Assembly: GCF_000003195.3 (NCBI RefSeq)
Contig: NC_012873.2
Location: 18,647,161 to 18,711,160, forward strand
DNA from: Sorghum bicolor
Taxonomy: Eukaryota; Streptophyta; Magnoliopsida; Poales; Poaceae
Direction: 5' to 3'
DNA length: 64,000 nucleotides
The notes beneath the pieces were generated by a model. The model worked only from the letters and a program-made list of their open reading frames with translations, had not been told where the DNA came from and searched no databases. The translations under genes were made by a program, and so were the position numbers. Shown here one piece after another: positions 40,136-50,463 of the stretch; the first letter of the stretch is position 1; every line of letters begins with the position of its first letter.

Positions 40136-41424
40136 AGGCTTTTACTCGTCCTCGAGAAAAGGATGGTTAAGAAAAATATCTGGGGTAAACATTTAAAACA
40201 TTCTCTTTATAATTGCAGGTTGTTACAAAATCCACTGTGTACCATAGTCAAGGATGTTTATGGTCAAGAGTAAAGATCCTTTCTTCTCAATCTTATCACT
40301 TGGAGTTTTTGTATATTTTTGAAAGAAAGTTAGCATACCTTTTTATCCTCATAGGTTCTCTCAGATCACTCATTATCTTTTATATATATCTTACTGAGGT
40401 TGTTTTATTTTGAAAAAAATTCTCAAGCATACTTACTTTGCATTTATTGCCTGATCAAAACGGGATCCGAGGAGGGGAATGTCATACTCTTAGATCAAAG
40501 ACTTTGGAAATTAAAATCTTTGTCAACTCTTGCTGGCATATTGCTTATTAGAGGGACCATGGGCTATCATCATATTTTTTTTTTAAGTGGATACTGAGGT
40601 ACCCCTAATTCTACTGCCGGACACTTGTCCATTTTTTCTGCGAGGTTGTCGAGCACTTGCTCCTTTTTATTTCCTCGAAATATTTCTATTTTTGCATAGC
40701 CCATGCCTCTAATGCAATAATACTTCGGAAGAGTGAATCTTTCTGAAATAATGTCTTGATCTTGGGAGCATGATAAATCTCTCAACAAGGGTCTAACTCA
40801 TTTTGAACAAACTCAATACAGAGCAGATAGCTTTTATAATCATAATTAATATTTTCAGTTTTATCAGGCATATCCAACACTGAGGATGGTAGCTAGAAAT
40901 TTGAATTTTTTGAAATAAATTCTCCAAGCAACAATGATATCAAGAATAAGAAACTCATACTCTACCATCACATATTCCATATTGACTTAAGTAACACAGG
41001 GTTTTAAAATGATTTTATAATAATTGCAAATTTTCAGGAAATATCATAAATTGAGATTAATCATGATTAGAAATATTTTAATCTTTTTATCTTATCATGT
41101 CGGAAACAGTAATCTGCATAATCAAAGATATGTGTAAAGTAAAGTGTGCAGAGTGTGTACCTGAATCGTAGAATGGTGTAGTCGGAGTGTGTTTAGCATG
41201 TTGAGGGATCTCCCCCATACTTATTTTCTGCCTTCTTACACAAAAATAAAGTAGAGACACACAAGACATAATAATAATAATACTCTTTATTGATCTTGAG
41301 GCATTTATTACAAAAGACTGATAGCAAACTGATGATAATAGCAAACTGATGATAATTGCAAACCTAAACCGAATTTAAAAATAGATAACTAAGATGCATT
41401 GCCTCAAGGTCTAATCTAGATAAC
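40136..41424 (-). other. B 3' noncoding region
   Basis: AT-rich, no credible gene, related to the A 3' region. An internal polypurine motif (minus TAAGTATGGGGGAGA) lies at 41209-41223. Confidence 0.65.
41209..41223 (-). promoter_or_regulatory. Internal polypurine-tract motif of B
   Basis: It copies the AAGTATGGGGG core of B's own terminal tract, not the AGCTTGGGGG of A, about 1.1 kb from the LTR and 200 bp after the accessory ORF. Confidence 0.55.
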
Positions 41425-42054
41425 TTAGCGGCGCTCTAATTCCTTGATCTTTTTGTTGGCACTGGCAAGATCCTGCCTAAGGCCTAGTATAATGGTGTTG
41501 TGGTTAGAGAGCTGCCTAGTGAGGGAATTAATCGAGGACTGGAGGTCTATGATAACTCTATCTAGCCTGCGAACTTCCTCATCAATATCCATTATAGTCT
41601 TGCGACGCTTGGGAGGTGTTTCAAAAGCATTGAGAGCATGCTTCGGGGCTGCCTTTGGAGGGATGAAACGGACTTTGGATGCTCTAATCCCTTCAAAGTA
41701 AGGCCTTTCCTCCTCTGTAGTGTAGCGTACGCTGCTGATCTCGCCGCTCCGGTTGGTCTTGACTCCAACGACCCTCTTATTGGGTCTAGGTGGAAGGATC
41801 CTTGTGCCGGTTGGCACCTTGATAGTGGTCTTCGTCTTGGATGATGATCCTTTGAGGAGTAGGGGTTGTGGCGGTGCGGTGAGAACTGGTTGAGCATGGT
41901 AAGATTGGGCGGAGCTGCGTTGGCGTAATGGCATGGCTTCTAGCTGACGCTCTGTGTTGGCCGGGACGAGAGCACGGGCATCGGGGTCTTCCACAGGCTC
42001 CATGTTGAGGTTGAAGGGGACGACTTCCCAATCATCGTGGTACTTCTCGGCCAT
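41425..42054 (-). CDS. B accessory ORF, 209 aa, coiled-coil
   Basis: Intact frame from the ATG at 42054, in the slot used by the ORF1-type gene in A, but with no resemblance to it. The N terminus is acidic. Residues ~60-135 are rich in Pro, Lys and Arg. A PPKRRKT cluster near residue 147 resembles a nuclear localisation signal. The last ~55 residues form heptad-like Leu/Ile repeats typical of a coiled coil. No transmembrane segment or known catalytic motif is seen. A TATA box lies 112 bp upstream. I do not recognise the family; a role in complex assembly or nuclear targeting is only a guess. Confidence 0.65.
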   Translation of the reverse strand: MAEKYHDDWEVVPFNLNMEPVEDPDARALVPANTERQLEAMPLRQRSSAQSYHAQPVLTAPPQPLLLKGSSSKTKTTIKVPTGTRILPPRPNKRVVGVKTNRSGEISSVRYTTEEERPYFEGIRASKVRFIPPKAAPKHALNAFETPPKRRKTIMDIDEEVRRLDRVIIDLQSSINSLTRQLSNHNTIILGLRQDLASANKKIKELERR

Positions 42055-42165
42055 TGGAGCAACAAGGAACTAATAAAATTTTAATTGAAGGAGAGCTAAT
42101 CAAGCTCTAATTGAAGGAGAGAAAGCTTGGTGGCTTGGTGTTTGAAAACTGAGGTCAGGGGTCTG

Positions 42166-42173
42166 TTTATATA
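42166..42173 (-). promoter_or_regulatory. Internal TATA box ahead of the B accessory ORF
   Basis: The minus strand reads CCTATATAAAC, 112 bp upstream of the ATG at 42054. GC dyads follow upstream at 42317-42370. Confidence 0.6.
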
Positions 42174-42316
42174 GGGGTCAAAAGGGTGCCTCTATGGGTT
42201 GTTCAGGTTCCTCCCGTCGATGTGTGTGCGAAACTTTCTATCCGAGGGATTATTCAAATTACCATAATTGCATTTTCCATAACAGAGAAAGTCGGGACCG
42301 AGGGGGAACAGGAGCT

Positions 42317-42370
42317 GGGCGCCCGCCCACTTGATCTGGGCGCCCGCCCACTTGATCTGGGCGCCCGCCC
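42317..42370. repeat. 21-bp tandem repeat of GC dyads in B, 2.6 copies
   Basis: GGGCGCCCGCCC at 42317-42328, 42338-42349 and 42359-42370, joined by ACTTGATCT. This is the reverse complement of the dyad in the B LTR. Confidence 0.92.
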
Positions 42371-42478
42371 TCTCTCTGGCCCCTATGTGGGCCCACTTTC
42401 TGAGCGCGTTTCTAGATGCAGAATTATTTAGAAAAATATATATATGACCCAAAACCATCAGACCAAAAATGTCGGGCT

Positions 42479-42808
42479 CTAATTCTCCATGGGAAGGTAA
42501 AAATGGACTACGTCTATTTCTTCAAATTCCTTATTGGGCTCTAAAAATAATTTAAGACGTTGACCATTTACCTTGAATAACGTACCTTCGTCATTTTGAA
42601 GTGTGATAGCTCCGTGGGATGATGAATTGATTACCTTGAATGGTCCTTCCCATTTGCTCCGGAGTTTTCCATGCCCAAAAAGCTTCACCCTGGAATTAAA
42701 AAGTAATACCTTATCTCCGGGTGTGAACTCCTTCTTCTTGATTCTTTTGTCATGCCACCTTTTGACTCTTTCTTTGTAGATCTTTGAATTGTGATATGCC
42801 TTCTCTCG
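42479..42808 (-). pseudogene. B integrase C-terminal module, detached from pol
   Basis: After the pol stop the coding sequence continues in another frame as the end of integrase, including KWEGPF and VNGQRLKLF, up to the stop at 42479. A TGG-to-TAG change and an adjacent one-base loss near 42800-42809 explain the break. Confidence 0.75.
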
Positions 42809-45800
42809 CTATTCTTCCAATTCTGATAGTTGCATTCTTCTATAATCTCCAGCAACATCTAGGTCCATATTCCATCTCTTTATGGCCCAGTGTGCTTTGA
42901 ATTCTAGTTCAACAGGTAGATGGCAAGTCTTCCCGTACACCAATTGGTATGGAGACATTCCGATTGGGGTCTTGTATGCTGTCCGGTATGCCCAGAGTGC
43001 ATCAGGTAACTTGTCTTTCCACGCCGTTCCCATTTCATTTACTGTCTTCTGAAGAATATTCTTGATTTGTTTGTTGGAAGTCTCTGCTTGGCCACTTGTC
43101 TGAGGATGATAAGGGGTAGCGACGTTGTGACGGATTCCATGTCTTGATAGATATTGCTTGAAGCGTTTGTCGATGAAGTGTGCTCCTCCATCACTTATCA
43201 CTACTCTGGGGACTCCAAATCTTGGAAATATAATTTCTTCAAACATCCTCTTTGAACTGACGTTGTCGGCATGCTTGCAAGGTAATGCCTCTACCCACTT
43301 GGAGACATAGTCAACTGCCACCAAGATGTACTCACACTTCTTTGATGGAGGAAATGGACCCATGTAGTCTATTCCCCAAACATCAAAGAGCTCAATCTGA
43401 AGGTTGTTGGTGAGTGGCATTGCATCCCTTGTATTTATGTTTCCGTGCCTTTGACATGGCCCACATCTTCTGATATATTGCCTAGTGTCTTCATACATTG
43501 TAGGCCAATAGAATCCACAGTGCCAGATCTTTGAATGTGTACGGAATGCTCCATAGTGACCTCCATATGGTGATGAATGACATCTGTCGATGATCTTCCA
43601 TCCTTCCTCAGTGGTCATACATCTCCTGAGTAAGCCATCAGAGCATACTCGGAAGAGGTATGGCTCATCCCATATATGTGAACGACTTTCTTGAATAAGC
43701 TTCTTCTTGTTTGCTCCTGGTGGTACATACCCTGAAACCATAAAATTAACAATATCTGCATACCAGGGGTCAGACCTGTTAATCCCGTAGAGCATGTCGT
43801 CCCGGAGTGAATCATTGATGGGGGTTTCCTGTGGACTCTTAAAATACATTCTAGACAAGTGATCAACAACAGAATTTTCTATTCCCTTTTTATCTTTTAT
43901 TTCTAAGTCAAATTCTTGGAGTAATAAGATCCATCTAATCAGGCGAGGTGTAGCATCTTTTTTAGTGAGCAAATATTTTAGTGCAGCATGATCAGTGTAA
44001 ACAATTATTTTAGCTCCAACTAAATAAGATCTAAATTTATCAATGGCAAAGACAACAGCCAGAAGCTCTTTTTCAGTGGTTGCATAATTAAGTTGAGCTC
44101 CTGTCAAAGTTTTACTGGCATAAGCAATTGCATGATGCTTCTTATCTTTAGTTTGTCCCAATACTGCCCCCACAGCATAATCACTAGCATCACACATAAT
44201 TTCAAAAGGCAATGACCAATCAGGGGGTTGAATGATTGGTGCAGAGATGAGTGCTTTCTTTAATAAATTGAAAGATGTTAGACATGCATCATCAAATTCG
44301 AAAGGAGCATCCTTGGCTAGCAAAAGAGTAAGTGGTCTAGCAATAAATGAAAAATCTTTTATGAATCTACGATAAAAACCAGCATGGCCAAGAAAGCTTC
44401 GAATTCCTTTTATATTCACAGGTGGAGGTAGTTGTTCAATTACTTCAATTTTAGCTTTGTCTACCTCAATACCCCTTTCAGACACTAAGTGTCCTAGAAC
44501 TATTCCTTCCCTAACCATAAAATGACATTTTTCCCAATTAAGGATTAAGTGCTTTTCTTCACATCTTTGCGAAACCTTGTCTAAGTTTTCAAGACAACTA
44601 TCAAAAGTTTTTCCATAAACAGAGAAATCATCCATGAAAACTTCCATAATCTCTTCAATCATATCAGAAAATATAGACATCATGCATCTTTGAAAAGAAG
44701 CTGGTGCATTACATAACCCAAAAGACATTCTACGGTAAGCATAAGTTCCATAAGGGCATGTAAAAGTGGTTTTGCTTTGATCATCAGGATGGATCGGGAT
44801 TTGATGATACCCTGAATATCCATCTAAGAAACAGAAGAACGAATGGTTTGCTAACCGCTCTAGCATCTCATCTATAAAAGGTAAAGGAAAGTGATCCTTT
44901 CTCGTGGCTTTGTTTAGTTTTCTAGAGTCTATGCACATCCGCCATCCTGTGACGGTGCGTTGCGGAATTAGCTCGTTCTTTTCATTTATAATAACAGTCA
45001 TGCCTCCTTTTTTAGGCACAACTTGTACTGGGCTCACCCACTCACTGTGCGGCACAGGATATATAATCCCTGCATGCAGCAACTTTATAACTTCCTTTTT
45101 AACTACCTCTCTCATAGTGTTGTTAAGTCTACGTTGGGGTTCTCGAGAGGGTGTAACAGAAGGATCTGTTGGAATACGATGGGTACAAATCATAGGACTG
45201 ATTCCTGTAAGATCTTGAAGTGAGTAGCCGAATACTGAGCGATGTTTCTCAAGAATGGTCATTAATCGCAGAGTTTGATCCTGAGTGAGTTTATCGCTAA
45301 TGATCACAGGGAACTCTGGATTATTGTTTAGGAAAGCATAGGTAAGACCGGGTGGTAAAGTTTTAAGCTCTATGGGGGGTCTAGGTGTTTCTGCAAACTC
45401 ATCTAAGGGTTCAGGCTCGGAAGGTTCGTCTTCTTCTTCTGTGAAGAAAGGAGTTTCGTCTTCTAAGTCTGGTTCATCTAAAAGCTCTAGGGATGCAGCC
45501 TTTACTTCCTCCATAGGATCAGGCAAAAGATATGACTCGGCCTTATTGTTTAAGGAGTGTGAAATTATTATTGGGAATTTAAAAGTTTTTCCAAAAGAAA
45601 TGTGTAGCTTTCCAGTATGACCTTCATAAAGGAGTCTTCTAAAAGGTTGTCCTATTAACAGGTCGAAGTCCCATGTATCAAAGATATAGAAGCTCAAATG
45701 AACCATGGAGCCTTCTACCGTAAGAGGTAGGACATTTATAATTCCAAGACTGGGGACCAATCGTCCCGAAGATTCCTTTATGACCTTTGTTGTGGGGGTT

Positions 45801-45978
45801 AAGACAAGATTTTTAAATAGTTTAAGTGCAAAGGATTCAGACATGATGTTGATCGCCACAACAGGATTATAGAGAGCATTAAATCGATCAGAATTATAAG
45901 CACAGCGTATAGTTATAGAGGGTGTGTCCAAACGGATCACATCAGAGGAAAGCTCTGATTCCTCCAACCATATGGGGC
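42809..45978 (-). pseudogene. pol: B pol: protease-like, RT, RNase H, integrase (5' and 3' truncated)
   Basis: The frame is open from the F2 junction; the first possible start is a TTG at 45967, taken as residue 1, so gag is missing. Residues ~15-130 are a protease-like fold whose expected active site reads [10 protein letters not shown], without a clear catalytic Asp-Thr/Ser-Gly. Then come RT (~280-490, FMDD at 444-447), RNase H (~585-710, D593, E632/E634, D659) and integrase: zinc site H797, H804, C835, C838, then DD35E D867, D926, E962. It stops at a TAG where Trp is expected, followed by a frameshift. RT and the integrase core look otherwise well kept. Confidence 0.88.
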
Positions 45979-45983
45979 TGTTT

Positions 45984-46025
45984 CCAACACTTAGAAATTT
46001 TTCTAAGTCTGGGAACGAAACCAGT
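45984..46025 (+). other. Fold-back at the F2 5' end
   Basis: Arms ACTTAGAAA and TTTCTAAGT separated by two T lie just inside the LTR start, with outer GTTTC/GAAAC pairing. F3 also starts with a fold-back. Confidence 0.6.
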
Positions 46026-48420
46026 TTGCTCGATTGATTTTGAAAACTTCACAAAAACTCAATCCAGGCCGATCTAGCTCTTGCTCCAATTGACAAAGTT
46101 GTAGATCTCGCCTAGTACTCCAAGTTTGTCAACTACGCCATCTCCTAATTCGCTCTGGTTTGGGAGATACTCGTCAGCAAAGTCACTCTGTTAGTCGGCC
46201 ATTGTTTTCTCTCAATCGACTTGGAGCTCGCCGACGTGGCCGACCGGCGGCAGCACAACGGCGACAATTGGCACCCATACGCCGTTCCTGGCCCCGCCTG
46301 TCAGCTCTCGTCGCGTGCATGACCTCCACGGCGTCGCCCGCGCAGAGTGGACGCGTCCACTTCGCTCTTCCTCGCCTCCACTTGCCAGAAAAGCTCCCGC
46401 AGCGAGCCCTCCGCCGCGAGCTCACTCCGGCGAGCTCGTGTGCGCTCCTCACTGCATCTCCGTCCACCAAACTCCAACCAAAGCTCCGCCGTGAGCCGCT
46501 CTCCAATCTCCACCCTCTATCTCGCTGAGAAACCCACCGGTGAGCCGACATTTTCTTCTTCCCCCAAATCGGTCCGCCGTGACCGCTTTCTCCGGCGAAC
46601 TCAATGCCGAGCGCTGTGAAGCTTCTCATCATCTCTGGTTAGGTCCTAGAGGTAGCTTAGGTCCTTAGCGAGCTTTTGCGCCACCTGGTGGACGCTCTAT
46701 CGGGTTCTCCGTCGCCGGACACGGTGTGCAGCGCCGCCGTGCTTCCGCCGGAGTTGGATGCTCTCGTGGCCAGCGTGCTCCGCGAGGATCCAGGCCAAGC
46801 CGCGTACCTAGGAAGCTTCGCCCTAGTCTGCTGGTGCTGTAGAAGGCCTTAGGTCACACTGTACCGGCCTGAGGGCTCCGGCGTAACGCCGAGCACCTCC
46901 GCCGAGCCGCCATTGTCGACGGTGAGCCCCTTCCGGTGGCTCCGCCGTGGGAAAAGTGGGGTCAATCGAGTCGTTAGGGTTCGGGGATCACGCTGATGCC
47001 CTTGGTTTGGCCGGAGACCTCGCCGTCGCGGAGAAAACGCCGGCGAAAGTCGCCTCGGCCGTGAGGAAGAAGAGCCTGACAGATGGGACCCACTGTCAGC
47101 GACTCTCTCCTTCCCTCCTTTTCTTTTATTCAAAATCCTGATTTTTGGTTTCTGAGATCCAAAAATTGTGAAACAAATTTTGTGGTGTTTCTTGAGATGG
47201 CTAGTATTTAATAAAAATATAAAATGAACCATGTTTTCTGAGAAATTATTTATTAAGGATTTAATCTTGTTATTTATGGATAAATGCATATCTCTTGTTG
47301 TACTGCTTAGTTTGCTCTAAAAATTTTATGGTAGCCTTTGCATGGCATTGGAGTGCTCTGATAATTATTTCATGATTTTTGGAGCACTGCAGTGGCGATA
47401 GGTAATTTGAGTTTGAATATGGTTTGTTTCTTTAATTAAATCATATAAAATAATTGGTGCTTCTACTGATGCTCAACTTTGGTAGTAAACATGTTTATGG
47501 TATACCTATGATATAAATAATCTGAAATCTGTTGTTTGATACCATATAAATCATGTTTCTGAATTTATGGAATAAATGCCTTAATACATGTTAAATACCT
47601 ATCTTTAAATTAGTATGTGCAATGGCTCTGAAAGTTTTATGGTGAGGCTCTGATGTTATACTTATGCCTCTGTAATTTTTGTAGATTTTTCTGAGCAGTT
47701 TAACTAGTATCTTGGAAATATGCCTTTATTTAGAGTTAATTAATAAGTGCCTTGTTAAGTAAATGTTTGGGAGTTTCCATCTGGTGTTCTGGGTGTATTA
47801 TGATATGCTTAGGGTCATAAGTCATGTGGTTGGCATGGTTTGTGTCTTGGTCATGTCATTAAATAATTAACTTTAGGGTTAAATGCTGTTCTGGACAGCA
47901 AGGGGAGCAATTTAACTGTTACTTAATAATAACTTGACCTTCTGTGGAACTTGTCTAAATCAAAGTTGTTCTAAATTTGTTGAAATAGCTGTGGTTTAAA
48001 TTTGAGGTCATTTGGCCAAGTAGTTTAAAAGTTATGGCTGTTCCAAGTTGGGTTCCAGAAATAGGGGTTCTCTGTTTCTCTGGGACAGAACCTGGAACTT
48101 TGTTTAAAATGACTAGTTTAATGTTTGAATCTTGCTGTCTTGTTTAAAGATGAGTTGTAGACAATTTCATAAGCTTTCCAGAATGTCTTCACTCATGTTT
48201 GTTGGATCTGTCTGTCATTAGTTATGATTTATTTACCGAGTATGCTTGTTTTGGGTTGTTTGCTGCTTTAGTGTCATGATAGGTTTTGGGCTGTGTTAAC
48301 TTGTGTATTCATGTGAGTTAGTATAACTCTTGCTCCGTAAATGAGTGTCCAGTGAATTGCTTGTGTTGTTAAGCATTCATCGTTAGCACGTGCAACTTCT
48401 CATTCATCGAGCATGCAATA

Positions 48421-48639
48421 GGTGCACCGGACGTGGCAGTTTCCTTCGAGCTCCAAGCGAACCCCGAAGGCCAGGAAGGCAGCCAGGAGGTGGAGGTCCA
48501 GCAAGTCGGACTCGAGGATCCCGAAGAAGAAGTTGAGTGCCCGAATCACGAGCCGGCATCGTTCGTGAAAGGCAAGCCCCGGAGCATTCTAAGTCTCCCT
48601 TTATTTTCGAAAGTTTACTTAATATGTTATATCTATTGA
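48421..48639 (+). pseudogene. F2 copy of the conserved acidic reading frame
   Basis: An open frame without an ATG start: Glu/Gln/Val-rich, then ECPNH, KGKPRS and ILSLP. The tail is shared with F1 and F4, and GKPR also with F3. It lies in the middle of the LTR in sense orientation, after an AT-rich stretch. Unknown function. Confidence 0.5.
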
Positions 48640-49597
48640 TGCATTACGTATAGGAGTTGTGATGAAAATGTTGCTGCATTCTACTCTATCCTTGTCCAGA
48701 TAACTCACCTTCCCTGGTTATAGAGTTAGGATCGAGTAGCAGCTTAGTTATGCTTTAATCAGTAGAAGTCGGGTGATATCCTGTCATCCGCGCGATATAG
48801 GGTTATGTCGGATCAAGATGGTCTATATGTGCTATCGTGGAGGGAACCTGATTAAATTGATTTAAGCCGGGCGGAGTTTTGCAAGTGTGTAGTAACTCCG
48901 TCTGTGGCAGCTAAGGACCGATCGTTGTACGTCCTCTTGTCATGTTGAACGCATGCCGGACACTTAGTTGGCCGGATAACTCGTTCCGACCGCGAAGCCG
49001 AGTAGTATGACTCAGGCCGGAAGACCGGCAAGTATAAAGTGCGCACTACCGGAGGAAGTGCGGTGTGCGGGGGACCATTGGCGTAAGTCCAAAGGCAGGT
49101 GAGTTAAAATTCCTGACCTCCCAGGCAGAGTGGTAGCCCTGGGAGTGCGGCGCTGATCGGAGTCGCGATTCCTGAGTTGTACCAAAGGTGACCCGTTGGC
49201 TCTCCGGCAGGGGAAGCTTGGGTGAGTGCTAGGAATAATCCTCCAGCTGGATAGGAATTCGATTCGAATCGCCGTCTCTCCCGGTTAGTGAGAACTTGAC
49301 AGAGCAGCGGCAAACGTAGCATTCACTAATGAATTGGTTCATGATGATAATGCTGATAGCAAGAAGAACATATGAGGAATTTGATATGGTTATTATTGCT
49401 TGTAATAATCAAGTGATGTGTTGTAGTACAGGTGCTAATCTAGTGGTAGGTTGATGATAAATAAAGATGATGCTCCCAAAATAATTTAGTTGTAACTTAA
49501 GCTTTTGGCAAAAGAGTGAGTCAACCAACTCCACCTGATATTTAGCCTTGCATGATCCTTGGTGTCTTTTATGTTTTACTAGACGGGTAAGTCTAGC

Positions 49598-49617
49598 TGA
49601 GTACATTCTCGTACTCA
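49598..49617 (+). other. Conserved hairpin of F2
   Basis: TGAGTAC, loop ATTCTC, GTACTCA, within a block TAAGTCTAGC...AGGGTT shared with F1 and F4. Confidence 0.75.
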
Positions 49618-50072
49618 GGGTTTATTCCCACCTGTTGCAGATGATATCTTCTATGACGGATTCTGCAAGACCTGTCTCCATCCCGCTGGGGATGAGGACT
49701 AACCGTTGGGCACGGTTCTCTAATCTTCTCGTCTATGATGCTTTTGGAAGGATGGCATAGACTCTGGCAGTAACAAAACTTGTGAACTGAACTTTGAACA
49801 AGTGTGTGTAATTATTTTGCTTCCGCTACTTCGAACAAGTGTTGTAATAACTTAATACTCTGATGTGGTGCCGCTTCGACGGCAATGAATGACTATGTAA
49901 CATTCGTTGTGTTTGTGTTGAACTATTACGATCTTGGTTTGTTGCGAGTTGGTTTGAAGTCCTTCGTGATTTCGATTGACTACCGGGATTATATGGGCTC
50001 AAGTTTAGAAACTTGATTGCTTGGCGATCGTTTCTGCACTTGAACTCTTATAATTTGGTCGGTTCTGTCACA

Positions 50073-50438
50073 GTAGCCCTAGGGTAGTGATAGCCCTAAT
50101 GGTCGACGTATTCCACCTCGTTCGGATCGGTGTTTGTAGGACCGTAGTCAGACCTTCCTAACCCCCTTCTCATCTCTTTCTGTGGTTAGTGCTCTGATGT
50201 CCCGATATAGATAATCTTGAAGTAATTCTTGATTCTTAGATTAACTAGAGAACTCTCGGGAAACTTCCTCTCTTCTCACCAAAAATAATCATATAGTTAT
50301 CCTTGGGCGATCTTGAATCTTAATTAGAACACTCACGTTCCCTGTGGAAAATCGATACTCTAGAATACTCCCGGGTGAAGGCTACATCGGTATCCGTGCG
50401 CTTGCGGATTTTTCTGTTTGCGTTTAAAATACCCAACA
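50073..50438 (+). repeat. G 5' LTR, 3' part only
   Basis: It ends ATACCCAACA and contains GTGCGCTTGCGGA at 50396-50408, as in the LTRs of A and B. The left part is missing at the F2 junction. Confidence 0.75.
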
Positions 50439-50445
50439 AGCCTTC

Positions 50446-50463
50446 TGGCGCCGTTGCCGGGGA
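50446..50463 (+). other. G primer binding site (tRNA-Asp type)
   Basis: TGGCGCCGTTGCCGGGGA, seven bases after the LTR end; the spacer ends CCTTC. Confidence 0.85.

Larger units (their letters stand above)
38880..45978 (-). mobile_element. B: Athila-like element with pol, 5' part missing
   Basis: Right to left: pol (45978-42809), detached integrase C terminus, promoter-like spacer, 209-aa accessory ORF, internal polypurine motif, 3' noncoding region, polypurine tract and 3' LTR (38880-40120). It was inserted into C (left flank GTTAT). The 5' LTR, PBS and gag are absent because F2 sequence begins at 45979. It is an autonomous-type relative of A that retains RT and integrase. Confidence 0.88.
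45979..50072 (+). mobile_element. F2: long-LTR family member (about 4.1 kb), probable solo LTR
   Basis: It starts TGTTTCC with a fold-back and ends GGTTCTGTCACA like the other F members. The 5' kilobase is GC-rich, 47100-48360 is AT-rich, an acidic frame lies at 48421-48639, conserved blocks at 48900-49020 and the hairpin at 49598-49617. No gag or pol. The 5-mers at its edges differ (GGGGC left, GTAGC right) and the flanks belong to different elements, so it is not a simple insertion. Confidence 0.7.

Noticed and set aside
46160..47290. Open frames in the GC-rich 5' part of F2
   Set aside because: Short, in all frames, not shared with F3 at protein level.
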